DNA from: an uncultured Erysipelotrichaceae bacterium
GTDB taxonomy: Bacteria; Bacillota_I; Bacilli_A; RF39; UBA660
Assembly (NCBI GenBank): GCA_902766135.1
Contig: CACXCK010000015.1
Coordinates: forward strand, 1 to 8,974
Direction: 5' to 3'
DNA length: 8,974 nucleotides
The notes under the pieces: model-generated
Seen by the model: only the letters and a program-made list of their open reading frames with translations
What the model was told of the DNA's origin: nothing
The model's database searches: none
Translations under genes and position numbers: made by a program
Shown: positions 1-6,519 of the stretch, piece by piece
Numbering within the stretch: position 1 is the first letter of the stretch
Layout of the letters: every line of letters starts with the position of its first letter

Positions 1-40
1 AGTCTTTTATCTCGTAATTAAATTATACTACTATTTTTAT

Positions 41-83
41 AAAATAAAAAGACTATTGTCAAATTTTACTTTGTCAACAGTCT
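41..83 (-). terminator. Rho-independent terminator after alaS
   Basis: Eight bases past the alaS stop codon, the minus strand can form a 9-bp stem: AGACTGTTG (83 to 75) with CAATAGTCT (58 to 50), one G-U pair. The loop is about 16 nt, and the stem runs into TTTTTATTTT (50 to 41). This is the usual layout of an intrinsic terminator and closes the T-box/kinase/alaS operon. Confidence 0.8.
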
Positions 84-91
84 GAGAATTA

Positions 92-1834
92 TTAATCAAT
101 AATTCCTTTAATTCTTCTAACACCAGCCGATGAACTTTCTTCTTTTTTGATTCTAAAATGACCTATTTCCCTAGTATTTTTGACATGTGGGCCTCCACAT
201 AATTCTTTAGAAACATCACCAATACTATAAACTGTTACTTCATCTGGGTATTTCTCTATAAACATGCATTCAGCTCCACTTTTAATAGCGTCTTCTTTTT
301 TCATTACTTCACATTTAACATCTATTGCCTCATCTATCCACTTATTTACTAATTCCTGAACTTGTTTCTTTTCTTCATCTGTTAATTTATGATCACACGG
401 AAAATCAAATCTTAACCTTTCTTCCGTAATATTACTTCCAAGTTGATGAACAGAAGACCCAATAACTTTCTTTAAAGCTGCATTAAGTAAATGAGTTGCC
501 GTATGATATTTAGTTTCAATCTCACTATTACCGGCAAGACCGCCCTTAAATCTTCCTTGGGAAGCAGTTCTACTTTTCTCTTGATGTTCCTTAAAACAAT
601 TATTATATCCGTCCACATCAACACTTAAACCTTGTTCTTTAGCAAGTTCAATTGTAAGTTCTAAAGGAAATCCAAAAGTATCAAACAAATGAAATGCTGT
701 CTCACCATCGATATTTTTACCATCTTTAGCGACTTTTTCAAATTGCTTTAATCCCTTTTCTAATGTTCTATTAAACTTAACTTTTTCATTTTTTAATTCA
801 TTTAAAACAACATCTCTATTATCAACTAACTCTTTATAATAACCTTCATATTTAGATAATAATAACTTAGCTATTTCTTGTTCCCAATCACTATTAATAT
901 CTATTTCTAATTTTTTAGCATGACGAATAGCTCTTCTAATTAATCTTCTTAAAATATATCCCTGATCAGTATTACTAGGCTTTATCTGGGCTGGATCTGC
1001 CAAAATAAATACTGCTGTTCTTAAGTGATCGGCAATAATTCGCATACTTATTTCATTACCAAGATAACTTTTATTAGATATTTTAGAAATAAGTTCAATT
1101 ACATCACTCCAAATACTAGAAGCATAATTATCATTTACACCTTCAAGTATTGCCGTCATTCTTTCTACACCCATACCAGTATCAACATTCTTATGAGGAA
1201 GTTCTACAACACTTCCATCACTTTTCTTTTCATATTGCATAAACACGTCGTTCCACACTTCTACCCAGCGTTCATCTTCGGTATCGAACTCTAAAGGTAT
1301 CGGATCATTACTACGCCAATAAAACATTTCGGAATCTGGTCCACAAGGTCCAGTCTCGCCAGCAATCCAAAAATTATCATCACGAGTCTTAGCAATTCTT
1401 TCCTTAGGTATTCCAAGACTCAACCATTTATTATAACTTTCGCTATCAAAAGGAATATCTTCGCTTCCAGCAAATACAGTTACAGCAAGTCTTTCAAGGG
1501 GAATATTTAATACTTTTGTTAAAAATTCAAAGCTCCATTCTATAGCTTCATCTTTAAAATAATCTCCTAAACTCCAATTACCAAGCATTTCAAAAAAAGT
1601 ATGATGATACGTATCCCCAATATTATCTAAATCATTAGTTCTTACACATTTTTGATAATCACATAGCCTCGTTCCATAAGGATGAGGTTGTCCCATCAAA
1701 TAAGGTATTAAAGGCTGCATACCAGCTGTATTAAATAATACACTTGGGTCATTTTCAGGCACAACAGGTGCACTTGGTATTTGCTTATGTCCTTTACTTA
1801 CAAAAAAGTCTATATATAAATCTTTTAATTTCAT
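92..1834 (-). CDS. alaS: Alanine--tRNA ligase, compact form without C-terminal domain
   Basis: Class II synthetase that charges tRNA-Ala in the cytoplasm. The N-terminal catalytic core shows motif 2 around FFEMLGNWSLGDYFK (residues 80-94), the AGETGPCGPDSEMF segment (158-171) and motif 3 GMGVER (220-225). The helical tRNA-binding region ends near FDTFGFPLELT (384-394). An editing domain follows, with the metal-binding pairs H444-x3-H448 and C546-x3-H550. At 580 residues it is far shorter than the usual ~870-880. The roughly 100-residue barrel that normally precedes the editing domain is reduced to a short linker (about 425-440), and the protein stops right after the editing domain, with no DHHA1/C-Ala domain. 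The end looks natural: TAA followed by a terminator. The start ATG has AAGGAG 8 nt upstream and overlaps the previous stop as ATGA, implying translational coupling. It is controlled by the upstream alanine T-box. The form resembles short AlaRS that I recall from Patescibacteria; that comparison is from memory. Confidence 0.95.
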   Translation of the reverse strand: MKLKDLYIDFFVSKGHKQIPSAPVVPENDPSVLFNTAGMQPLIPYLMGQPHPYGTRLCDYQKCVRTNDLDNIGDTYHHTFFEMLGNWSLGDYFKDEAIEWSFEFLTKVLNIPLERLAVTVFAGSEDIPFDSESYNKWLSLGIPKERIAKTRDDNFWIAGETGPCGPDSEMFYWRSNDPIPLEFDTEDERWVEVWNDVFMQYEKKSDGSVVELPHKNVDTGMGVERMTAILEGVNDNYASSIWSDVIELISKISNKSYLGNEISMRIIADHLRTAVFILADPAQIKPSNTDQGYILRRLIRRAIRHAKKLEIDINSDWEQEIAKLLLSKYEGYYKELVDNRDVVLNELKNEKVKFNRTLEKGLKQFEKVAKDGKNIDGETAFHLFDTFGFPLELTIELAKEQGLSVDVDGYNNCFKEHQEKSRTASQGRFKGGLAGNSEIETKYHTATHLLNAALKKVIGSSVHQLGSNITEERLRFDFPCDHKLTDEEKKQVQELVNKWIDEAIDVKCEVMKKEDAIKSGAECMFIEKYPDEVTVYSIGDVSKELCGGPHVKNTREIGHFRIKKEESSSAGVRRIKGIID

Positions 1835-2355
1835 AAATTACACTCCTTTAAAATTTTCTTAACGATACTTTCTAATTCACTTTCACTCTTATCTTCTAAT
1901 ATATACATAAAATTAGCATAGTTATCTAAAGCATGCTCAGTTTCATGCCGAGCTTCTTCATCTGTTAAATCATAATTACTATTATTATTTATAACTTTAA
2001 TTGTTACAGGCTTATAACTATCAAGTTCATTTATTTCCTTAGGCATTCGAACATCACTTATTATAACCACATCAACAAACCTCTTATATATTTCCAAATC
2101 TTCTTTCATTCTTTCAGTAAAATATATATCACTATAATGTTTTCTGACAAACGAGCCCATATCCTGTAAAAACTTTCGAGGCTTTGGTTCCGTAACACCA
2201 TCCCAGCCTAGTATTTCTTTAGCAAATAGCTTAACATACTTACTATACTCAGTTATAACCACTTTTTTACCATTTTCTTCTAATCTTTTCTTTAATAAAT
2301 TAGCCACAAGAGTTTTACCACTACGAGCTTTCCCAGCAACTAAAAATAAATGCAT
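1831..2355 (-). CDS. P-loop nucleotide kinase-like protein (dNMP kinase-like)
   Basis: A 174-residue soluble protein, first gene of the T-box-controlled operon. It begins with a beta strand and a Walker A loop, GKARSGKT (residues 8-15). A hydrophobic strand ending in ISDVR (95-103) could serve as Walker B. The C-terminal third, from HETEHALDNY (137-146) to a final helix, resembles the conserved tail of phage-type deoxynucleoside monophosphate kinases and related dephospho-CoA-kinase-like enzymes. By that resemblance it would transfer phosphate from ATP to a nucleotide or similar small substrate; the substrate cannot be read from the sequence. The ATG has AAAGGA 7 nt upstream, just past the T-box terminator U-run. 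Its TGA stop overlaps the alaS start in ATGA, so the two genes are co-translated. The P-loop kinase fold is well supported; the dNMP kinase assignment is tentative. Confidence 0.8.
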   Translation of the reverse strand: MHLFLVAGKARSGKTLVANLLKKRLEENGKKVVITEYSKYVKLFAKEILGWDGVTEPKPRKFLQDMGSFVRKHYSDIYFTERMKEDLEIYKRFVDVVIISDVRMPKEINELDSYKPVTIKVINNNSNYDLTDEEARHETEHALDNYANFMYILEDKSESELESIVKKILKECNL

Positions 2356-2370
2356 AATTATTCCTTTCTA

Positions 2371-2548
2371 AAATAAAAAGAATGATACCAAAGGAGTCAT
2401 AAAAGACGGTACCATCCTTAATTTAACTTTTTATATCTAACGGTACTACCCGTTTTTTTCTCCTTAAGTAGCAAAATAATACCTCAATTATTTCTTTTCA
2501 CCAAATTAGAAACTCTCTAAAAATATCAGTATTATTCATCTTAAATCA
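2371..2548 (-). promoter_or_regulatory. T-box riboswitch, alanine specific (GCU specifier)
   Basis: Leader of the kinase-alaS operon. Stem I can be drawn from TTAAG (2544-2540) with CTTAA (2468-2464) and AATAATAC (2536-2529) with GTATTATT (2482-2475). The loop between them carries TTGCTA, where GCT (2472-2470) is an Ala specifier codon. The AGAGAG and TTGGTGAAA elements expected in the distal part of stem I follow. The T-box core AAGGATGGTACCGTC (2419-2405) contains TGGT (2414-2411), which complements the ACCA end of tRNA-Ala with A73. A small ACGG/CCGT hairpin near 2440-2453 may be stem III. The competing terminator is 12 bp (2419-2408 with 2389-2378, two G-U pairs) followed by TTTTTATTTT. 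In this family uncharged tRNA stabilises the antiterminator, so expression should rise when alanyl-tRNA is low. Confidence 0.92.
2378..2419 (-). terminator. T-box regulated intrinsic terminator
   Basis: AAGGATGGTACC pairs with GGTATCATTCTT (12 bp, two G-U). The loop contains a small GTC/GAC inner stem, and a U-rich run follows at 2379-2371. The 5' arm is the T-box sequence itself, so termination and antitermination are mutually exclusive. Confidence 0.85.
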
Positions 2549-2573
2549 CAGAAAAAATCAAAACAACGAAATC

Positions 2574-2602
2574 ATTCTATCAAATATTACGAATTAATTC
2601 AA
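2574..2602 (-). promoter_or_regulatory. Sigma-A-type promoter of the T-box/kinase/alaS operon
   Basis: TTGAAT (2602-2597), a 17-nt spacer and TAGAAT (2579-2574), with TGA just before the -10 giving an extended TGnTAGAAT form. Transcription would start near 2567, about 20 nt before T-box stem I. The -35 overlaps the stop codon of the upstream AI-2E gene. Confidence 0.65.
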
Positions 2603-3771
2603 GTATTACTTATTTCTATATCTAATTCACTATCGCCATTAAACCAATTATATTTTTCTTTAAAGAAATTCCATACAACCTTAGCAAGCGCAATAGAAGG
2701 CGTACACAAAATCATTCCAACAATACCAAAGAAATGTTCAAAAATAAGTAAGCCCACAATAATAGTAACAGGATGTAACTTCATTGTCTTACTCATCACG
2801 ATTGGTTGCAAAATATTATTTTCAACAAGTTGAACAATAATAGCTACAAAAAGAGTCATAAAGCCAATAAGTGGACTTTGAGCAAAGCCGACAACTACCG
2901 CTATTGCACCACCAATATATGGTCCAACATAAGGAATCAAATCTGTAATACCGCACAACAATCCAAATAGTATAGGAGCTTGTAGTCCTGCAACAAAGAA
3001 GCCAAAACTATCACAAACAAATACCATTAAAGCAACTAATAAAGTTCCATTTACACTTTTTCTAACTTCTTTCGAAATATTACCTAACAACACCGAAGCT
3101 TCAAATCTATTTTTTTCAGGCAACAAATTAACTAAATGTCCTTGAATCGAATCAAAGTCAATTAACATATATATACCGATAACTAAACCAAACATAATTG
3201 TTATTAAACTAGATAAGAAAGATCCTGCAAAATTAACAATCATTGTTGGCACTGATGTCATAAAATTATTCATATGATTAGAAATTGTTAACAACAAACT
3301 ATCTTTTATTGCTTCAAAATCAATTCCTTGAACAGTTCTAAGACGTCCAAATATGCCATCGACAAAACTTTCCAATTCCCTAAATATTGCTGGTAAATTA
3401 GTAATTAAAACTTGTAACTGCTGATAAATAGTCGGAATCAAAAAATAGAAAAATATCCCTATTAAAATAACAAACACAGCATAAACAATTAACGAAGCAG
3501 TCATTCTCGGAATATTCTTATTCTCAAGCTTACAAACCAATGGATTTAAAATCCAAGCAACTACAAAGCCAATAAAAAACGGAGCAAGAACACCTAAAAC
3601 ACGCCACACAAACTGGAGAATATTCCAGCGTTGAATAATAATTGTTAAGATAAGCACTATACCAATAATCATTGCCAAATATAAGATACTTAGAATTCGT
3701 TTAGATAATGATACTACTTCATTTATCTCATCAGTATTTATTTTATCACCACGCTTATTAAATAATTTCAT
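2599..3771 (-). CDS. AI-2E family membrane transporter (YrrI/YtvI/PerM-like)
   Basis: A 390-residue polytopic membrane protein of the AI-2E transporter family (PF01594). Hydrophobic segments lie at about 30-47, 54-76, 92-115, 175-205 and 240-270, and in several closely packed stretches from 270 to 370. The family's conserved C-terminal motifs are present: DLIPYVGPYIGG (277-288), ENNILQPIVMSKTMKLHP (317-334) and GIVGMILCTP (349-358). Some members export autoinducer-2 or act as ion antiporters; most have no known substrate, so none is given here. The ATG start has AAGGTGA directly upstream. From memory, an AI-2E gene (yrrI) also sits directly before alaS in Bacillus subtilis, so this neighbourhood looks ancestral. 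No clear terminator follows the TGA stop, so some read-through into the T-box leader is possible. Confidence 0.93.
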   Translation of the reverse strand: MKLFNKRGDKINTDEINEVVSLSKRILSILYLAMIIGIVLILTIIIQRWNILQFVWRVLGVLAPFFIGFVVAWILNPLVCKLENKNIPRMTASLIVYAVFVILIGIFFYFLIPTIYQQLQVLITNLPAIFRELESFVDGIFGRLRTVQGIDFEAIKDSLLLTISNHMNNFMTSVPTMIVNFAGSFLSSLITIMFGLVIGIYMLIDFDSIQGHLVNLLPEKNRFEASVLLGNISKEVRKSVNGTLLVALMVFVCDSFGFFVAGLQAPILFGLLCGITDLIPYVGPYIGGAIAVVVGFAQSPLIGFMTLFVAIIVQLVENNILQPIVMSKTMKLHPVTIIVGLLIFEHFFGIVGMILCTPSIALAKVVWNFFKEKYNWFNGDSELDIEISNT

Positions 3772-3791
3772 TTTTTCACCTTCTTGAAATT

Positions 3792-3800
3792 ATTATAACA
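3792..3800 (-). promoter_or_regulatory. Extended -10 promoter of the AI-2E gene
   Basis: TGTTATAAT on the minus strand: a perfect TATAAT (3797-3792) with TG one base upstream. It lies about 20 bases before the gene start. No good -35 hexamer is seen at 17 nt, as is common for extended -10 promoters. Confidence 0.6.
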
Positions 3801-3818
3801 CAAAACATCCTAAAGTAT

Positions 3819-3843
3819 AAAAAAAGTGTTTTAAAAAACACTT
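3819..3843 (-). terminator. Rho-independent terminator of the 209-residue membrane protein gene
   Basis: A perfect 9-bp inverted repeat, AAGTGTTTT / AAAACACTT, with a 2-base centre, followed by seven T on the minus strand. It begins on the base after the TAG stop codon. Pairing could be shorter, because the tight loop would open one or two A-U pairs. Confidence 0.85.
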
Positions 3844-4473
3844 CTATTCCTTAGTTTTTGGAAGTTCCACCATCTTAGGCAATTCCATTTCTTCTGGTTT
3901 TTCTTTAATATTCTTTTCTTTTGCTCTATCTACATAAACCGAACTAAACACTTCCGTTCTAGGGATACTAGACACAGTAGGTTTACTTTCTTTAACAGGT
4001 TCTTCCTTTTTCGTAGCATTCTTTTCAATATCATCCAAATCTTTACTAATTGCAGCAGCTAAAGCATCAAAGTCAAATGTTTTATCAAAACTAACAGGTT
4101 CACTAACCTCACTTACATTACCATTAGTAATTTTAATTTCATCATCATGCTTTTCTTCTAAAACTGGAGATATAACAGAAGCGTCCATTGCTGGAGTACT
4201 CTCTTTTACTGGAGCAGATTCTTCATAAGTAAACAAATTATTATCTTCGCTAGAATCATTTACAACAGGAACTTCAACCTTCACATCACTAGATGTTTCG
4301 CTAAACGTATCAATACTTTGACCTTCTTCTTCCTTCTTTTCTAAACTACTATTTTGTTCATCTTTATGCCCAAAAAACAAAGTGATTAAAAAAGCAAGTA
4401 CTAAAATACCTATTACAATAAAAAGATAAATACCAAAATTTTCTATCTCATAAAGACTTTCCATAAATTCCAT
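3844..4473 (-). CDS. Hypothetical single-pass membrane protein with acidic cytoplasmic tail
   Basis: Not recognised. A 209-residue protein with one membrane segment near the N-terminus (about 13-34) and a following HKDEQ stretch. A long, low-complexity linker rich in Glu, Ser, Val and Lys (about 36-130) comes next. A predicted amphipathic helix sits at FDFDALAAAISKDLDDIEK (133-151). A charged stretch leads to PRTEVFSSVYVDR (171-183), which looks less random than its surroundings. The tail contains a near repeat, MELPK-MVELPK (196-206). The topology (short N-terminus, anchor, disordered tail with short motifs) is that of a membrane tether or scaffold such as those of cell division proteins; that is only an analogy. 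ATG start with AGGGTGA upstream; a second ATG three codons on lacks its own good site. It is a separate transcription unit with its own promoter and terminator. Confidence 0.85.
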   Translation of the reverse strand: MEFMESLYEIENFGIYLFIVIGILVLAFLITLFFGHKDEQNSSLEKKEEEGQSIDTFSETSSDVKVEVPVVNDSSEDNNLFTYEESAPVKESTPAMDASVISPVLEEKHDDEIKITNGNVSEVSEPVSFDKTFDFDALAAAISKDLDDIEKNATKKEEPVKESKPTVSSIPRTEVFSSVYVDRAKEKNIKEKPEEMELPKMVELPKTKE

Positions 4474-4507
4474 GTTATCACCCTTTATTCTTTATTAATC
4501 TAAAAAT

Positions 4508-4537
4508 AGCATACCACGAACCAATAATTTAAGTCAA
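4508..4537 (-). promoter_or_regulatory. Promoter of the 209-residue membrane protein gene
   Basis: TTGACT (4537-4532), an 18-nt spacer and TATGCT (4513-4508), with TGG before the -10 giving an extended -10 element. Transcription would start about 30 nt before the ATG at 4473. Confidence 0.65.
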
Positions 4538-4573
4538 CTATTTTTATTACTATATACTATTCAGTTAACATAC

Positions 4574-4601
4574 AAAAAAGACCAACAATTTTGGCCTTTT
4601 T
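4574..4601 (-). terminator. Rho-independent terminator after rny-yneF
   Basis: AAAAAGGCCAA pairs with TTGGTCTTTTT (11 bp, one G-U) around a 5-nt loop, ending in TTTTTT. It begins two bases after the yneF-like stop codon. The A-rich 5' side means it could also terminate transcription from the plus strand. Confidence 0.85.
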
Positions 4602-4602
4602 A

Positions 4603-4812
4603 CTACATATAACGATTCATCTGATTCATTACTTGACGAACTTGTTTTTGACTTGGTTTTCTTCCCATACTAGTCATCATTGTTTCAATCATTTTTTCAT
4701 TGATTGGCGGATTCTTCTTTAAGTATTTTTGCATAAAAAGTCTTGCTCCAAAAAATCCTACAATAACACCAATAACAAGCCCAATCAAAATCATTAAAAT
4801 ATCATGTAACAT
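4603..4812 (-). CDS. YneF-like UPF0154 family membrane protein
   Basis: A 69-residue protein with one N-terminal membrane helix (about 5-26) containing a glycine-rich GLVIGVIVGFFGAR stretch. The family signature follows: YLKKNPPINEKMI (30-42) and MGRKPSQKQVRQVMNQMN (49-66). Length and pattern match the UPF0154/YneF family of Firmicutes and Mollicutes, whose function is unknown. The ATG lies 9 nt after the rny stop. Its ribosome binding site, AGGAG, is built partly from the rny TAG stop codon, so the two genes are probably co-transcribed and translationally linked. Both proteins are anchored by an N-terminal helix. Confidence 0.93.
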   Translation of the reverse strand: MLHDILMILIGLVIGVIVGFFGARLFMQKYLKKNPPINEKMIETMMTSMGRKPSQKQVRQVMNQMNRYM

Positions 4813-4821
4813 ATAACTCTC

Positions 4822-6375
4822 CTATCTAGCTTCTTCCTGCGCTCTTGATTCCCTGATAACAACAATTTTAATTGTTCCAGGATATTGCATTTCAGCTTCT
4901 ATCTTTTCTTTCATATCACGGGCAATTTTATAAGAAGTAGCATCATCAATCTCTTCTGGTTTAACAATAACTCTAACTTCTCTACCAGCTTGCATTGCAA
5001 ATGTTTTCTCAACTCCAGCAAATGAATTTCCAATAGATTCAAGTTGTTCTAACCGCTTAATATAATTATCTAGCGAGTCATTTCTTGCCCCTGGTCTTGC
5101 TGCTGATAAAGTATCAGCAATTTGCACTAAAACTGCAATAACACTAGTAGGCTTAGTTCCACCATGGTGTGAGGCAATCGCATTTAACACAATATCACTC
5201 TCATGATACTTTTTAGCAATATCAAGTCCTATATCAACATGACTACCCTCTGTTTCAAAGTCAATCGATTTACCAATATCATGTAAAAGCCCAGCTCTTT
5301 TAGCAAGTACAACATTTTCTCCGAGTTCAGCAGCCATAAGCCCACATAATTGTCCAACTTCAATTGAATGTTTCAAAGCGTTCTGTCCATAGCTAGTTCT
5401 AAAATGTAACTTACCAATATAATTTACAAGCTCAGGATCAATTTTCGTAATTCCTAGTTCATAACATGCCTTTTGTCCCAAATCAGTAATCTTATTATTC
5501 ATATCTTTGCAAACACGATCATATACTTCTTCAATTCGTGCCGGATGAATTCTTCCATCCTTAATAAGAGTTTCAATAGTAATTTTTGCTATTTCTCTAC
5601 GTAAAGGATCAAAACTAGATATTACAATTGCTTCTGGTGTATCATCAATAATTAAATCTACCCCAGTTACTGATTCAATTGTTCTTATATTTCTTCCCTC
5701 ACGCCCAATGAGTCTTCCCTTCATCTCATCATTAGGTAAATCAATAGTACTAACAGTTTGTTCTGTCGCTACATCTTCAGAATAACGTTGCATAGATTCT
5801 ACAATAATATTTTTTGCTGTTTCATTAGCAGTTAACTGAGCTTCATGTTCTTTCTCTCGTATATACTCAGCTATCTCTAAAGCCATTTCTTCTTCACAAC
5901 GTTTCATGATTAAATCATGTGCTTTTTCCTTAGAAAACTTAGCAACACGTTCAAGCCTTTCCATTTCCTCTTTTAATAATTCATCCATTTTCTCATTCTT
6001 GGTATGTAACTCATTTTGTTTTGCCAATAAATTATTTTCTTTTTCATCTAAAGATTGTTCTCTTTTCTGAAACATTTCTTCACGTTTATCCAAATTTTTT
6101 TCTCTTTGAAGTAAACGTTCCTCGGCTTCTTTTGCCTCTTCCTTTTTCTCTTTTATTTCTTTATCAGTTTCTTGTTTTAATTTATGACTTTCTTCTTTAA
6201 GTTCTATTAAACGATCTCTCTTTTGCTTTTCAGCTTCTCTTTTCGCATCTTCTATTATTTTATCGGCTTTATGAGTAAGTTGGCTTCCGCGCACTTTCTG
6301 AAATACTAAAACACCTGCACTTCCACCTACAAGACCAAGAATTGAGGCTAAAATGGGAATTAAAACATCTCCCAT
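4822..6375 (-). CDS. rny: Ribonuclease Y
   Basis: Membrane-anchored endoribonuclease that starts mRNA turnover and processing in Firmicutes. It has an N-terminal membrane helix (about 4-26), a long highly charged coiled coil (about 35-200), a KH RNA-binding domain with GxxG at 224-227 (IGREGRNI), and an HD metal-dependent phosphohydrolase domain. The HD residues visible are H336, H365-D366 in LLHDIGK, the HH pair at 403-404, and D421. Length (517) is normal for the family. The ATG start is preceded by a purine-rich GAGAGGAAGAGAG stretch. It has its own promoter and shares a transcript with the yneF-like gene downstream. Its position after recA matches Bacillus, where recA and rny are near neighbours. 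Confidence 0.98.
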   Translation of the reverse strand: MGDVLIPILASILGLVGGSAGVLVFQKVRGSQLTHKADKIIEDAKREAEKQKRDRLIELKEESHKLKQETDKEIKEKKEEAKEAEERLLQREKNLDKREEMFQKREQSLDEKENNLLAKQNELHTKNEKMDELLKEEMERLERVAKFSKEKAHDLIMKRCEEEMALEIAEYIREKEHEAQLTANETAKNIIVESMQRYSEDVATEQTVSTIDLPNDEMKGRLIGREGRNIRTIESVTGVDLIIDDTPEAIVISSFDPLRREIAKITIETLIKDGRIHPARIEEVYDRVCKDMNNKITDLGQKACYELGITKIDPELVNYIGKLHFRTSYGQNALKHSIEVGQLCGLMAAELGENVVLAKRAGLLHDIGKSIDFETEGSHVDIGLDIAKKYHESDIVLNAIASHHGGTKPTSVIAVLVQIADTLSAARPGARNDSLDNYIKRLEQLESIGNSFAGVEKTFAMQAGREVRVIVKPEEIDDATSYKIARDMKEKIEAEMQYPGTIKIVVIRESRAQEEAR

Positions 6376-6441
6376 ATTCTCTCTTCCTCTCTCTTACATA
6401 TTTATAGAAAATTAATATAATGATTAAATATCTATATATCC

Positions 6442-6470
6442 ATTATATATGAGAATAAAAAATTTTACAA
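6442..6470 (-). promoter_or_regulatory. Sigma-A-type promoter of rny
   Basis: TTGTAA (6470-6465), a 17-nt spacer and a perfect TATAAT (6447-6442). The 5' leader would be about 60 nt before the rny ATG at 6375. Confidence 0.65.
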
Positions 6471-6489
6471 GAAGTAATTATAAAGCACA

Positions 6490-6519
6490 ATAAAGAGTGA
6501 TTCAATTATCACTCTTTAT
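6490..6519 (-). terminator. Hairpin at the end of recA, probable terminator
   Basis: A perfect 12-bp inverted repeat, ATAAAGAGTGAT / ATCACTCTTTAT, with a 6-nt loop; the 5' arm covers the last codons and TGA stop of recA. The following TGTGCTTTAT is only partly U-rich, so it may terminate inefficiently or mainly protect the 3' end of the mRNA. Confidence 0.55.

Noticed and set aside
22..62. Promoter for a gene left of the window (TATAAT at 27-22 on the minus strand, TTGACA at 62-57)
   Set aside because: The two hexamers are 29 nt apart, and the alternative TATAAA has a 15-nt spacer. TTGACA also lies in the alaS terminator hairpin. Not enough to call.
1025..1294. Plus-strand open frame of 89 codons
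   Set aside because: It lies wholly inside alaS on the opposite strand, has low-complexity Ile/Tyr/Phe-rich content and no plausible ribosome binding site. It is a shadow of the real gene.
3844..4473. Assigning the acidic membrane protein as ZipA, EzrA or another named division protein
   Set aside because: Only the general topology is similar; no diagnostic domain was recognised.
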